Positions 11,234 through 23,200 of a stretch of DNA of 64,000 bases are shown piece by piece (position 1 is the stretch's first letter; the number at the start of each line of letters is the position of its first letter). Made by a program: the position numbers and the translations under genes. A model generated the notes under the pieces. The model worked only from the letters and a program-made list of their open reading frames with translations. It was not told the DNA's origin and searched no databases. The stretch is from positions 17,574,088 to 17,638,087 of the forward strand of contig CM037593.1 in assembly GCA_021018995.1 (NCBI GenBank). Reading direction: 5' to 3'. Source of the DNA: Chloranthus sessilifolius (lineage: Eukaryota > Streptophyta > Magnoliopsida > Chloranthales > Chloranthaceae).

Positions 11234-12560
11234 TCACAAAAGCTTGCTGGAGCGATGCTTTGCCGGCCCTCCCGAAAATAGCTTCATTATCTAATTCAAG
11301 ACCCTCTCTACCACCTCGTCACCCTCGTCTGCATACTCTTAGCTATTCATGCATGTTGCTGGAATTTGCTGGTTTTGATGAATTATTCTCAGTAGCCATA
11401 TGTTGAGCTGTTAGAAGCTCTAATTTCTGTGTTTGACCCTCCATTTTATGGGATAACTCCTTGTTCAGGTCCTTCAACTTAGAACCAGCAGTCGATGCAA
11501 TTGCCAGAGCTTGCTTCAAATCTTCTTTCTCCAATGCTAACTCAGAAATCAGTGAATTAATGTTGCTGATCATTCTCAGCTGATCAGGTGGTATTGTATC
11601 AGTTGCACATGGAAGATGTACTTGTCTATTTTCAGGTGGTAACTGGAGACTTGTCATATAACTTGATAGATCAACAGAGGATCCAATCTCTGGTGGTTCA
11701 TTGTCGACATTGCTAGATGTTGCATCTACACCACAACTGTCCCCATCGACCAGATTCAACACTTCAACATCTAATCATCTGTAGAAATTGAAACATCTTT
11801 CATAATAGCTAGAGGCTTTCTATCATCGACAACTTTTCCATTTGCAGATGCTTTTCGTAGTTTAGATTGCAAGAGCTTTTTCTCTTCTTGCAAAGCATTA
11901 ATTGTACGCTGCAAATCCTAACGCTCTTTCTCTAGGCTAGACACTTTCCTTTTGTATGAAGTAATTTCAGCAGCTGAGTTCTCCAACTGTCTCTCCAACT
12001 TTAGTTCACTTGATCGCAACCTGAGTGCCTTCTCTTCTAGGCCAATAACCTCGGAAACTAATATTTTTGCCTGTTCATCAGCTGCACTACATTCAAGTTG
12101 GGCATTAGCATACTCCATTTTTACATCCTCAATTGCAAGCAGATGAGCCCTGATTTTCTCCTGTAACCTTTCCATGTCAGACCTTAGTTAGTTGACAACT
12201 GCTCCCTGTTGATTAAAGCTATCTACGAGAGATGAGTTTTCAGCAGCCAATGATTCCGCTAAAGTACGCTCAAGAGCTCGCTGCAAAGAGAATTTTTCTT
12301 GTGTCAAATCTTCAATGTGTTGTTCCAAAGCAAAATCATCATCCTTCTTCAGTGAAGGAAATTCATTCTTCTGTTGTATACTATCGTCCTTGATGCGCCA
12401 CCTCAGCAGTTCGGCATCGTTACTTACAGAAACTGAAGGCTCATTTGTATTTGTAAAATTTGAAATCCTTAGTGTGGAAAAGGGTCCCAGAGAGTCAGAA
12501 TCTCTAGAAGGCTTCTGAGAATCAGATGCAGAGAGAAAATCTTCATTGTGGACTTTAGAA
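11234..12560 (-). pseudogene. BLISTER-like coiled-coil protein, C-terminal half, intronless pseudogene
   Basis: In Arabidopsis, BLISTER is a coiled-coil nuclear protein linked to Polycomb repression and stress responses. On the minus strand the relic reads through IEDLTQEKFSLQRALE, SLAAENSSL and FNQQGAVVN, then a heptad-rich stretch (ECSAADEQAKILVSEVIGLE, INALQEEKKLLQSKLRKAS). It continues with RMISNINSLISELALEKEDL, QKLELLTAQ and a C-terminus near EGDEVVERVL. The true stop is at 11234-11236. In-frame stops occur (for example between EKER and DLQ at about 11920, and just after GAVVN) and there are frameshifts near 11770 and 11345. No introns interrupt about 1.3 kb. The family name is from memory of the conserved phrases. 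It lies inside the CACTA element on the same strand as the GATA exons. A clear poly-A tail is not seen. Confidence 0.75.
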
Positions 12561-13950
12561 CTTTTGAAAAATTGTGGACTTTCAAATTGGAGGGTTAGAT
12601 CCTCACTAGGCTAAGTTCATTCACTTGGCCATTTTACCAGTTTATACTAGTTTTCTACCTCCTTCGGGTAAAAGGTTGACTTGAACTTAAGTAAGATGAT
12701 CTCACTGATCTAGGGCAACTTTATTTTATCATAATGTTCAATTTCCTACTCAGTGCTACTCAGTGCTACTCAGTGCTACTCAGGTCATAGGGCTTAAGTA
12801 TTAAAAAGTTAGGTCTTAGGGGGACTGCACTCATTACAGAATTTTCAGACTTGACCCTTGAGAACTCCAAAATTCATAGAAAATCACTCAGGACTGATAT
12901 GAATGTAATTTCAAATCTCAATGAAAGATGAACTATCAGAGCACATCTCAGAAGTGGAATCATCAAGAGATCAACTCTAGATTAGTCAAGCTGCTCTGTG
13001 CAAGTTGACCGAAATTTTTGCAGTTTTGGCTCTGTTTTGATCAGATCAGTCTCTGTAAATTGAGGACTTCTCCTAAACTACTAAGCCAAATATTCCATTT
13101 ATATGTTGTTGGTTTCAGTTTCAATACTTCAGCCCTCATTACTGACCCAACAAGTAACCTTCAATTCTAAATTGAAAAAAGTCCATATATTATCAGGAAA
13201 CTTGGTCATAGCCCATAAAAATTTGACCTTAAAACCCCTCAATTTCCCATTTAACTATAACGATATGAAATCCATTAATACTATGACAAAATCAAACATG
13301 GAACTCTAGAATTCTAAACACAAAATTAAATACAATCACCTCAATTTCTTATTGCCATTAAATCAAACACCTTAGGGGCAAACATCTATTTAAACAAAAC
13401 CAATCAATATAACATGAAATTTTAAAGTCTCAACACCCTCTCACACATTGAATTATTAGAACCCAAAACGGGTTGGCTATAAATCTTCACTTCTTGAGGC
13501 TCAAAGCCTATTTGCAAAATTAGAACTTGAGTTCAAAAAATTGCCTATAAATAAGAACTTCGAGACTTTAAAATTTCATCAAATCTGTATATTAAATCTT
13601 ATGTTTTCTTCTCTTTTTTTTAATTAATAAATTTTAGCATCACTAAAATAATTCCTTGAAAATTCAATCAAAAGGCTCTAATATTAGACAACTTCATCAA
13701 AGCCCAAATATATACAATTCAACGAAAATTTTCAAAGGCAAAATCTATTCCATCCAATCTCAATGATTCAAACAAAAAAAAAACTATAGATCTCAAATAT
13801 AATTCAAAAATGCATCACAAAGATTTGAAAGTAAATAAACAAAAAAGGTAAGAGATTAGTGAGAATAACGAACATACGGGAGTGGGTCGGCTGCGTTGGG
13901 TGGTACAATGCAATGGATAATGGCAGTGAGGAGCAGGAGCAGCAGTCGCC

Positions 13951-13984
<34 letters not shown>

Positions 13985-14289
13985 CTCGATCTGTGTGTGG
14001 GCTGGCTGCGTTGGGTGGTCCATTATACTGGAAAATAGCGGTAACGAGCAGGAGCAGCAGTCGCCTAGATAGAGAGAGAGGCTCGATCTGTGTGTGTCGT
14101 GCTGGAGGGGAGATTGAGAGAGGGAGAGAGAGGAGAAGACGAAGAGCTCTTATTTTGTGGGTAGAAGAAGACAAAGAAGCTAGATATATTAGGGATCCCG
14201 CCCAGATTTTCGTTTAGCAATGAATATTTAAGCGCCAATATTATTTAGAAAAGTAAGGTCACAGGTTTGAACCCGCTTATAGGCAAAAA
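12561..14289. other. CACTA interior, unassigned, with a (GA)n-split duplication
   Basis: A 10-bp unit (CAGTGCTACT) repeats about 3.5 times at 12748-12784. A unit of about 105 bp is duplicated at roughly 13889-13990 and 14005-14098, both copies containing GAGCAGGAGCAGCAGTCGCC and GCTCGATCTGTGTGTG, with a (GA)n run between. Long frames here are SLSLSL translations of the GA repeat, not genes. Near 14260 GGTTTGAACCCGC resembles a tRNA B box. Confidence 0.45.
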
Positions 14290-14405
14290 CGGGATTTAAA
14301 GAGCCATTGTATCGCATAAACCATAATTTTGAGCTGTTGTATTAGTTAATTTCTTTGCAACGGCCAAAATCCGTGGTTGTTTTTAAGCAGCTGGTGTTGT
14401 TTATT
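14290..14405. repeat. Right subterminal repeats of the CACTA element
   Basis: CCATTGTATCG, GAGCTGTTGTAT, GCAACGGCC and GTGGTTGTTTT words mirror those at 2896-3330. The array runs up to the right terminal repeat. Confidence 0.6.
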
Positions 14406-14426
14406 CTCCATTTTCATGTAGTGTCA

Positions 14427-15541
14427 TGCATAATTAGTAGGAAATTTCTCATAAGATTCTAAGTTAATAAATATCCTTACTGTCTCTCGTTATTATTTTA
14501 ATTAGAATATGATTTTTCTCTTTTAATTAGAACAACTTAAGTAACTTTCTACTTAAATATCTATCTTAATTGAATTAAGTTACTTATGTTCCTATTTATT
14601 AAACCTCTCACCCTTAATTGGAATAAGTTACCTAGGATAAATTTTTATTTAATGGTATACTTAAATGGAAACTCTCACACTTCTTTATATAAAGGTCTCG
14701 AGAGAGCTTCTTTCCCTTTAACATTTACAACACCACAAATTTCCTTGTATACCTCTGATTTTTCTTCTCCATTTATGCTCATATAATAACTCACTTAAAA
14801 TTTTTAAACCATTTTAACTCTCATACAAATCTCTCTATATCTTACCTCTTAGACTCCCAAACATATTCCTAGAGTCTTGTACGCACAATATTAAATTCAA
14901 TACCATACTTTCTCATACTTTCTTTGAAAATCACATATAACCCTATATTTTCTCCTCATTTTTCTAGATACACGTAAAACCTAAGAATCTTTGTACTCTT
15001 TGAACTTAGGCGCGTCTCCAAGTACAAAACAGATGATTACGGGTTAATTGGTGGAAAGTGATTATAGAAGTTGATTGCTATATATAATTTGATATTATTT
15101 ATGTTATTATAATTTAAAATTATTTATTTACTATTCTGTAAGAGATTAATATTATATTATTATTATTATTATCGATTACTCGTAAATAGTACTCTTTATT
15201 ATATCTTGCGATTTTACTTTTCATATTATTATTATTATTATTTAATAAATTATTATCACTACGTTTTTCTTAGTATTATTTTTCGTTATTATCGTTAGTA
15301 TCATATTTTTATTTGTAATCCTAATTTATGTCTTTTATTATTATATGTATGATATTATTCAACCTTGCCTAGTTAGACCCTTGAATGATCTAATCAACTT
15401 TCATCTATTTTGTATTCTCTCTCCTTATATCTTATTATTCTACTATTTTTTATAATCAATAGTTTACCGGTTATTTATTATTCAATTATCTTAGAATTGT
15501 CTTCAATAATATTATTGATATTATTATTATATTTACTATTT

Positions 15542-15574
<33 letters not shown>

Positions 15575-15967
15575 GATTATCTTAAAATTATCGTTCATTT
15601 ATAAATTATATCTATTTTATTGTCCTTAATGTATATTTTGATTTATTTATTACTAATTTATCTTTTTTTTTTTTTTAAAGATCTAGGAAAGATATTTCTA
15701 GAGAGAGAAGAGAATGATAAAGAAAGCATGTGTGCGGCAATAATAAAGTCAAACTGGATCACGAAATAGATTTAGGGTAGATAAGGGGGAGAATAGGGTA
15801 GTCAAACATGTCATTATAATTAGGCAAAGAGTATTGGTACAGTAGTGATGATCATATTAGTCAAAACATTGATAATTTAATAATCTCAAGAGCAACAGCT
15901 TTGTCTGTTAAAAACTAACGGATAAGTCTATATCCTTCTCTTAGGGAGGAGATGAGAAATCCATCTT
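14427..15967. other. AT-rich intergenic DNA with TTA microsatellites
   Basis: No gene is recognised. (TTA/ATT)n runs occur at about 15151-15172, 15222-15242 and 15541-15572. The frame over 15410-15604 is leucine/isoleucine-rich because of these repeats. Confidence 0.6.
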
Positions 15968-15974
15968 GAGTAAT

Positions 15975-16271
15975 TTGGGGTCTCAATGGTCAGGCTTGAA
16001 CTTGGCTTGGGTATGGGCTAAGCTAGGTAGCAGGCCCGAAATATAAATTAGTCTGCTCGACCTAGTTAGTAAGTTGATCTGGGTATGGGCTAGTTCAAAA
16101 AGCTTATTTGTCCAACATGGGTCGAGTATGGGCTAAAATAAGTAAGCCCAATTCATAAATGGGCCGGCCTGCCCCAACCCCATTAGTAATCGGGCCAGAT
16201 ATAGCTAACTCCAAGAGGCCCGATTATAATCAGCCCATTTAAAGCCCGACCTGACACATTGAGCCCCTTAC
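15975..16271. mobile_element. MITE rich in GGGC/GCCC words, about 297 bp
   Basis: The left end reads GGGGTCTCAATGGTCAGG and the right end, read inward, GGGGCTCAATGTGTCAGG. GAGTAAT occurs on both flanks (15968-15974 and 16272-16278). The interior is made of short GGGCTA/GGCCC/GGGC words. The 7-bp match and the interior suggest a hAT-like MITE, but the superfamily is not certain. Confidence 0.6.
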
Positions 16272-16352
16272 GAGTAATAGAGATGGTGACAACACACATG
16301 ATAAATTCCATTAATCTGATAGCGATCATTTTTTGTCCCAATCTTTTATACT

Positions 16353-16556
16353 CACTATAAAAAATAAGACTATTAGCGGTAGTTTTTTGGAGCACTATTA
16401 AGACTATTAGCGGGAAGGGTATTAGCGGCAATTTTTGTTAATAGCGGCAGTTTTTTGGAGCACTATTAAGACTATTAGCGGAAAGGGTATTAGCGGCAAT
16501 TTTTGTTAATAGCGGCAGTTTTTGGGTGCCCTTAATAGTCTTGTTTTTTTGTAGTG
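16353..16556. mobile_element. CACTA-type MITE with an internal duplication, 204 bp
   Basis: The left end reads CACTATAAAAAATAAGACTA and the right end, read inward, CACTACAAAAAAACAAGACT. ACT flanks both sides (16350-16352 and 16557-16559). About 70 bp is tandemly duplicated inside, each copy with TTTTTTGGAGCACTATTAAG and ATTAGCGGCAATTTTTG. The same ends recur at 54610 and 56593. Confidence 0.75.
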
Positions 16557-16849
16557 ACTATAGATCTTTAGATCAAGATTACAACTATCAATCGACACTC
16601 ATAATAATGAAGGTCAAGTACTGGTTGAACCAGGTCTAAGTACTGGTTGAACTAGATATGGGTTCACCCAATTTTACAACAATTGGACTGTAGGGAATCT
16701 TGACTATACATCATCCAATTGAATTTGGGAAACAATGAAACTTAAGATTTCCTACAATCCTTTTGTTGTAAAAAGTGGTTGAACTACATAATTGGTTCAA
16801 CCTGACCATTGCACATTTTCAAAAGCAGTGCATGCTTCAATGTTGTATT

Positions 16850-17114
16850 CAAGGTGTCAAACTCAGTATAGGTATCCGGTGCCGGTCCTTGGAGGACCAA
16901 GGACCAATACGAATAGGTCAATATATATCAGCCGAAACCAAATTGTATCAGTACTTTAAATTTTTTTTTTTTTTTTTTAAATAGAGATATCGACTGATAT
17001 CGATACCATATCGGCCGATACCCTATATGGACCCGTTTCTGCCGATATCGATACCTGAGTTGATACCTGATATGTATTTGTGCTAATAGGTATCGACCAA
17101 TATTTGATTCCATG
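16850..17114. mobile_element. hAT-type MITE, TATCGG subtype, 265 bp
   Basis: The left end is CAAGGTGTCAAACTCAG and the right end, read inward, CATGGAATCAAATATTGG. The flanks GTTGTATT and ATTGTATC agree at 6 of 8 bases. The interior holds palindromes such as TATCGGCCGATA. Confidence 0.6.
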
Positions 17115-17122
17115 ATTGTATC

Positions 17123-17835
17123 TTGACCAACATTAAATGCCTAAGTTGGGAGCTGACCTACTAACCAATATGAAGGTTCACGGCTCTCCTGAACAAGAAA
17201 AAGAAAAGGTGTTTGTCACATGCATCTAGAAGAACTCAGTACAAATTTGCCCATTTTCACTAATTAACCCTTCAGCCGCCTAAGAATTATACAATGGGCT
17301 CATATTTAATAGGGCAATTATAGACTGTGGACATTTTTTTATAAGCAATTTTACAAACAATTTATGTGATGTAACATGACTGGCTGTAGTGCTTGTGCCC
17401 TACTATGTGTGCAGCCACTCACATTGCACTTCATAAGGTGCCTCAAAATTATCTATCAAAAGTTGTCTATCATATAACACTGTCCTATCTAAAAAGGCGT
17501 AAAAGTCAAACCGGATCTCAATGCTTTTATTTGAGCTCTAATTTCTTTTCTGTGTCCGAAGTTTGATTTGGGAGATCAGATCGATTTCCCATCCATTTGA
17601 AGTCAGCTTTTTATTATACGTTGACCATCCTCTCAATGCTGGGCTTAGGACCAGCAATAGAAGAACGAGAAAGGACGTTGAAAAGTCATGTGACCTAACG
17701 AACTTTATTGTATGGTGACCTATTTTGTCGATGGCTGGAAACGCTTTCATAATGAAAAGGAAACTACGTTTACTTGTTAATAAGTTGTAGGCAGTTACGT
17801 ATGGGCAGATACCGATACATATTGACAATATATAT
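17123..17835. other. Intergenic DNA, nothing recognised
   Basis: No gene, repeat array or terminal repeat pair is recognised in this stretch. Confidence 0.5.
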
Positions 17836-18030
17836 CAAGTATCAAGTTGGTTGTCGGTATTTGTATTGGCCGATTTGGGCCTGTATCGGCCAACAAATAA
17901 CCCCTATCGGCCGATTCCTCCTAATTTTTAATTTTTTTTTCTGAAATACACTAACACAATTTGGTATTGACCGATTCATAGCGGTCCTTCATGAACCAAT
18001 ATCCGATACCGGTACCTACTTGACACTTTG
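17836..18030. mobile_element. Probable hAT-type MITE, TATCGG subtype, decayed
   Basis: The left end CAAGTATCAAGTTGG pairs with the right end CAAAGTGTCAAGTAGG read inward. The interior has GTATCGGCC and TATCGGCCGATT words. No matching 8-bp flanks are seen, so the ends are tentative. Confidence 0.45.
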
Positions 18031-19104
18031 GTTTTGACAAAAACACCTTTCCGTTATTACCTAAAAACCAAACAATTACGTTGAAACTAGACCGTAGAAA
18101 AGACATGTAATTAGGGCTCAATATGAAGTTTCCGCGAGAGTGAGTCTTAGAGCTTACTAAAAAGATTCATTGGTCAAAGTATGTAAAAAGTTTGATGAGG
18201 TGGCGGAAGGCCAAGTGGTTAACAAAATGACTCAAATGGGGCAATGGTTAGGTTAGGTCCTACCAAGTCGAACTAGATTTTCAATACGCCATTTTATAAA
18301 AAGTGAAAATCAAGAAAATCAAGATTCTCCTATTTCCAAGAGCAACAGATAGGGTAAAATTAAAAATTTGATTCTTCGTGGTAGAACCTGACCATTGCCC
18401 CCAAAATGAAATGTCTTGATTCAGGCATAAAAGTTGCATTAAGAATAAGGGAGGAGAGAGGGTCGACAGGGGCACAGTCACCAAGTTGGGGACCACAATA
18501 ATTTATTAAAGTTAAAATTCAACAAAAATCGGCAAGCTTGGGAAAAATCGGAGAAAATTTAAAAAAATAAAAATAATTGAAAAGTATTAGAAAATTCTCG
18601 ATGTAAAAAGTCTTCAACTAATCATGTTAAAATTCAACAAAGTTAGGCAATTTTGGGGAAAAATGAGAAAATTTTAAATAATTAAAATAATTAAAATCTT
18701 TAGAAAATTCATGATTTAATAAGTCGTGAACTAATCACGTTTCAATCGCGTATTTTTCAAACTATAAACAATTTTTCAAAAATTTGTCCGTAATTTGAGA
18801 GTAGTCCAGTAGACCAAAATCCCATGGATTATTGGTCCATGCCACAAAATGTAGAAGCTTACATCATTTGAGATGGACCACTCTTTTCTTATCTTTTCTT
18901 TTATCTTTCCTCTTTTTAAATGTATATATATATATACATCAGAGGGCCACTCTTCAATTTCAAGACTTTGGTATGCTCTATGGAGTTTGGACGCTTTCAT
19001 AAAAGTCTACCCAAATATTATAAATCCTTGTTCTCCGAAGTCCAAACACCTGTTTGACCCCTCTTACATGGCTTGCAAAGAAATCAACGGTTGGTATGAC
19101 CTGT
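18031..19104. other. Intergenic DNA with a diverged tandem duplication
   Basis: Two diverged copies of about 110 bp lie at roughly 18508-18620 and 18625-18735. Both contain AAAATTCAACAAA.., GGAAAAAT and GAACTAATCA or CAACTAATCA words. No gene is recognised. Confidence 0.4.
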
Positions 19105-19112
19105 TTGACAAG

Positions 19113-19444
19113 TAGGGATGCAAGTACGGTGTACCAATCCGAATCGAACTGAAACCCATTCGGGCAGGTCATACTAATCGAAACCGAAACCGATTCGGTT
19201 CGGTATAAGTAAAATACCTATTTTGAGGGTATTTTTTTGATTTTTTCGGTTTTTTTTTTTCAGTTTTTTCTCGGTTTTATTCGATTTGCTCAACCTACTC
19301 CCTCGGCTTTTAATTTCAAGCCATCCAAACCGAAACCGAACCGAATTGGGGTTTAGTTCGGTTTGTGTTGGATTTCGGTTTCCTTAGTTTCCGATTCGGT
19401 TTTTGGTTCGGTTTTTGTGGTTCAGTTCAAAACTTTCATCTCTA
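19113..19444. mobile_element. hAT-type MITE with CCGAAACCGA repeats, 332 bp
   Basis: The left end is TAGGGATGCAAGT and the right end, read inward, TAGAGATGAAAGTTTT. TTGACAAG flanks both sides (19105-19112 and 19445-19452), a perfect 8-bp duplication. The interior is many copies of AACCGAA/TTCGGTT in both orientations. Its ends differ from the CAAGG family, so it belongs to a different hAT family. Confidence 0.85.
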
Positions 19445-20201
19445 TTGACAAGTAAACGTCCAAGGCCTCCTGGCCATTACAATCAATCTCTATCCATCCA
19501 TCAACGTCTCTCTTGAGACCGCCATAGCATTTAGATCCTCCGCCCGCCGGATTCTATTATTCCATTCTCGCAATTGCGTTTGTGGATATTTTTGAGATGC
19601 CATTTACTGTGATGGTCATGCTCATGGTATCTTTTGGTCTTGTTATTTATATAGAGGGTCCGGGCGATGTTCCAGGCATAAAGATCAAGGATCAAAATAT
19701 CGGTTTTCGGATACGTATCGTCCTGGAGGTCAGGATGATATGTATCTTGTATTGGCCGATACATTGAATGTATCGGTTTGATACATTGAATTTTTTTTAT
19801 TATTTTTTTTTTAATCCTAAAAAATCTCAAAAAATTAAGAAAAATAAATTTAATAATTTTTTATTTTTTTTAAAACTTTTTTAAACATATATTTAAAGCT
19901 TATTTGATGCATATTTCATAATAAGACGGATCCCTAATTAAAGTATTGCATAATTATGACTAAAAGCTTTCAATTTTTTTCTTTCTTTTTTATTATTTAA
20001 TAAATAAAAATTTTATTAACAGACAACAAAAATATAATAGGATATAAGCCCACAACAAAGGACAGACCACTCTTAACATAATTGAATAATTGTAAATGAC
20101 TAATTTTCATTGTACATGACTAATGATCAAATTTTTATTATACATGATTAATTATGAAAATTAAAAGATATATTATAAAAAAAAAATTAATTACTTTAGA
20201 G

Positions 20202-23200
20202 TCACATTGAATTTCGTGGTGGTTCTTGGCCCTCGTTATCATCATCATCGGTGCGCGAGCTTTCCCTATAATGTTGGCCATATTGATACCCATGATCATG
20301 TGTGCCTCCTTGAAATTGAGGCATTAGCGACGAATATGGCTCAGTGTAATAGGTGAAGGTTGGTCCTCCAAAAATTTGACCAACAAAATCATATGGCCCG
20401 AGATAGGTTGGTTGAGGCCGATAGTATGGGTTACTTGTTGTTGAATCTTCGGTATTTTGCAAACTAAATCCCCCGAAGCTAGAAGTCATATAACCTACAT
20501 CATCTTGTGGACCTTGTGGTGGTGGTGGAGGTGGTGTTTGGTAAGATTCTGACACTCATCTTCCTTCAATCCCTTCACCTCTAAATGTAGAAGTGTCATA
20601 CATTGTTAGCGGGTCCTCATCCCATGCAGCAATACCTCCAGAAGTATAGGGATCAATATCATCCGCTCCACCACTAGTGCCAACGTGAGTTTCATCGCCT
20701 CCATCATCACCCCCACCATCATCATCTGCGTTTAATCGCCAGATCCAACCACTGAATGACGATTCAATCTCCGTTTTCGCCTCGGTGGTTGGGAAGCTCG
20801 CTCATCTCGCTCTTCAAAGATTATCCAAATGCGGTGTCTTCAGTATCCAACACTGACTCTTCTCTCTCTTCGATCCACTGATTTAAAGGGTCATCCTCCA
20901 TGAATATATAATCCAACTGGATATGATAAAAATATTCACTATCTGTAAGGTAAAATATAATAGATGAATTAGTACATGTCTAATGCCTCATCAATTAGAT
21001 CAAATAAAAATTGTATGAACTAAGACTTCATATAATATCTTACCGCGATTGACCCTCTGTATATTTCTGACCCTTAATCTCATATTGTAGTGGCAATAGA
21101 CTAACTTTTCTAATCGTTCCATAGTTAGCCTATTCCTTATCTTCGTGTGAATGAGAGAGAAGGTGCTCCAATTTCGCTCACAGTTGGACGATGAACAAGT
21201 TTGCGATAAAACCCTCATGACAATCCGCCTTAATATCGGGTCATCACTTCCATAATGCATCCACCAATCAGCGGGTTTATCATACTTGATTTGGGATTGC
21301 GCCAATGGGGCCCTAAATGACTCTTGTCTCTTGCGGAATATATCAATCTATATATCAATAACCCACATATCAATAAACAGATCATATGACACCTGCATTA
21401 TTACTTATAAGATATTATTACTCACATCTCTTATGGCTTGACCTTGCTCTACCAACTCAGAGAGCATTCGCTGAATCACTTTGAGCAAACCGCTATACAC
21501 GTTATCGGCCTCAGTCAACTCAAAGCGTCGCGTATACTGGAAGGCCGAATTTAAGTAGTGTGCTATACATCAAATATGAACAATCTCATCAATATATAGA
21601 AACAATGAATAATATAAAAAATAATAAATAAATAAAAATCATTACATAAGTAGTTTAGCATGTTATACCTGCGACATATAAGTACTGGTAGAATTGTGCA
21701 TCCCACCTCTTGTCGATGATTACCCAATATCATTTATATTTTGTCGGGCATTTACTTTTAATAGCCAATTTGGCTTTAGCTATCGACTCATAAACGTATC
21801 CCATCGTTGGCTTCTCATCACCATCTACCAACCTCAACACTTGTACCAACGGGGTAGTGACGGCAATCTAGTGGTCAATATCTGCCCAAAATTAGGGACT
21901 GTAGATCAGGTTGGCAACTTCGTTGCAAGCAGGTCTCTTTGCTCGTGGGAGTTCTAGCTCATGTTTTCTCCATTCTGCAGAAGAGACCATACTTTTCAGC
22001 TCATGCCTATATCTAGCCAAGCTCTGTAGGGCTAAAAATTGTGTCGCAAATCGTGTAATCATAGGTCGGAGCAGCTCGTTCTTGGTGAATTCTCTCATCA
22101 AATTCACCAACTTATCACTGTTGTATAGGTAGGAAGTAATCGTTCTTCCCTTCTGAATAGTTGCTTGTGCTTTGCTTCTCTTTCCCAAATCTTCAAGAAT
22201 GAGGTCCACGCAATGAGCGGCACATAGAGTCCAATACAAGTGACGTCTCTTCAACATTAACTGACGACCTGCAGCTTTAAAAGTGGTGGCATTGTCTGTT
22301 ACCACCTGTACAACCCGGTGCTCCCCAATGTCTTCAACTACTTTATCCATTAGTTGAAAGAGATAATCAGCTGTCTTCGCGTATTTTGAAGCATCAATTG
22401 ATTTTAGAAATATTGTCCCGACATCGCTATAGACCAAAAAGTTGATCAAACTCTTCTTTGTGGGACCTGTCCATCCATCGTACATAATTGTACAACCTCT
22501 CTCATCCCATACTTCGTGGAAGCTGTCCACGTAAGTTCCTATCTCTGCGAACTCATCATCTAGTAGGGGCCCGGATACCTCGTATGCAGAGGGCTTTTTA
22601 ACTCCTGGACCAGCTTCTGCACTTATATCAATCATACTTTTGAAGTACGGTGACTCCACAACTTGACTCGGAATGTGATTGTATATCACGAACTTTGCAA
22701 TCGATTTTCCAAGCCTCTTTCCCCATTTTTTCAGTGAAATTGTGCTCAATTTACTTTGCTTTGAGCTTTTTGTCTGATGCATGAACGGATCCATGGAACC
22801 TATAATACGACCTGTAGTAGACAGCCTGGTGTCCCTCACTGATATTGACCTACGCAACCCGACAGTGCCATGAATATCCTCATCATCATCAATAACATGT
22901 GGCCTCTGACTAGATCGACCACCAGTAGTATGCATGGATGGGCCCCTCAAGCTGGATCAAAACCGATAATCAACTTCTTCTTGATCTCGTCGCTGTCGTG
23001 CTTCTCTAGCACTCTCCCTCACGACTCTCGCTGTCACAACATCTTCATCCTAATCCTCATCCTCATCTTCATCATCCCCATGTTCAGGTGCAGAAATTTC
23101 TGGATCTACCCTCCTTATTCTGTCATACATTTCTCTATCACGATCGGCTTCTGCCTTTTTCTTTCCCTTAGTCGCCTGTAAACTGGCTCTGACTTCTTCT

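Larger units (their letters stand above)
2876..14423. mobile_element. CACTA (CMC/EnSpm) transposon, non-autonomous, carrying host-gene fragments
   Basis: The left end reads CACTACGTGAAAATGGAGAA and the right end, on the other strand, CACTACATGAAAATGGAGAA. TCA flanks both sides (2873-2875 and 14424-14426), the 3-bp duplication expected for CACTA elements. Both subterminal regions hold repeated AACAACGG/CCGTTG words, which is typical of the superfamily. I recognise no TNP2-type transposase, so the 11,548-bp element is probably non-autonomous. Inside are GATA exons, a BLISTER-like pseudogene and a nested gag-only LTR element. The two ends are 11.5 kb apart, so chance pairing of two separate elements is the main alternative; the matching ends and duplication argue against it. 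Confidence 0.8.

Noticed and set aside
13815..14174. 119-codon minus-strand frame
   Set aside because: It is largely a translation of (GA)n and a duplicated block (SLSLSL); no domain is seen.
15410..15604. Hydrophobic 64-codon frame resembling a membrane peptide
   Set aside because: The leucine/isoleucine content comes from TTA/ATT microsatellites, and no homologous pattern is recognised.
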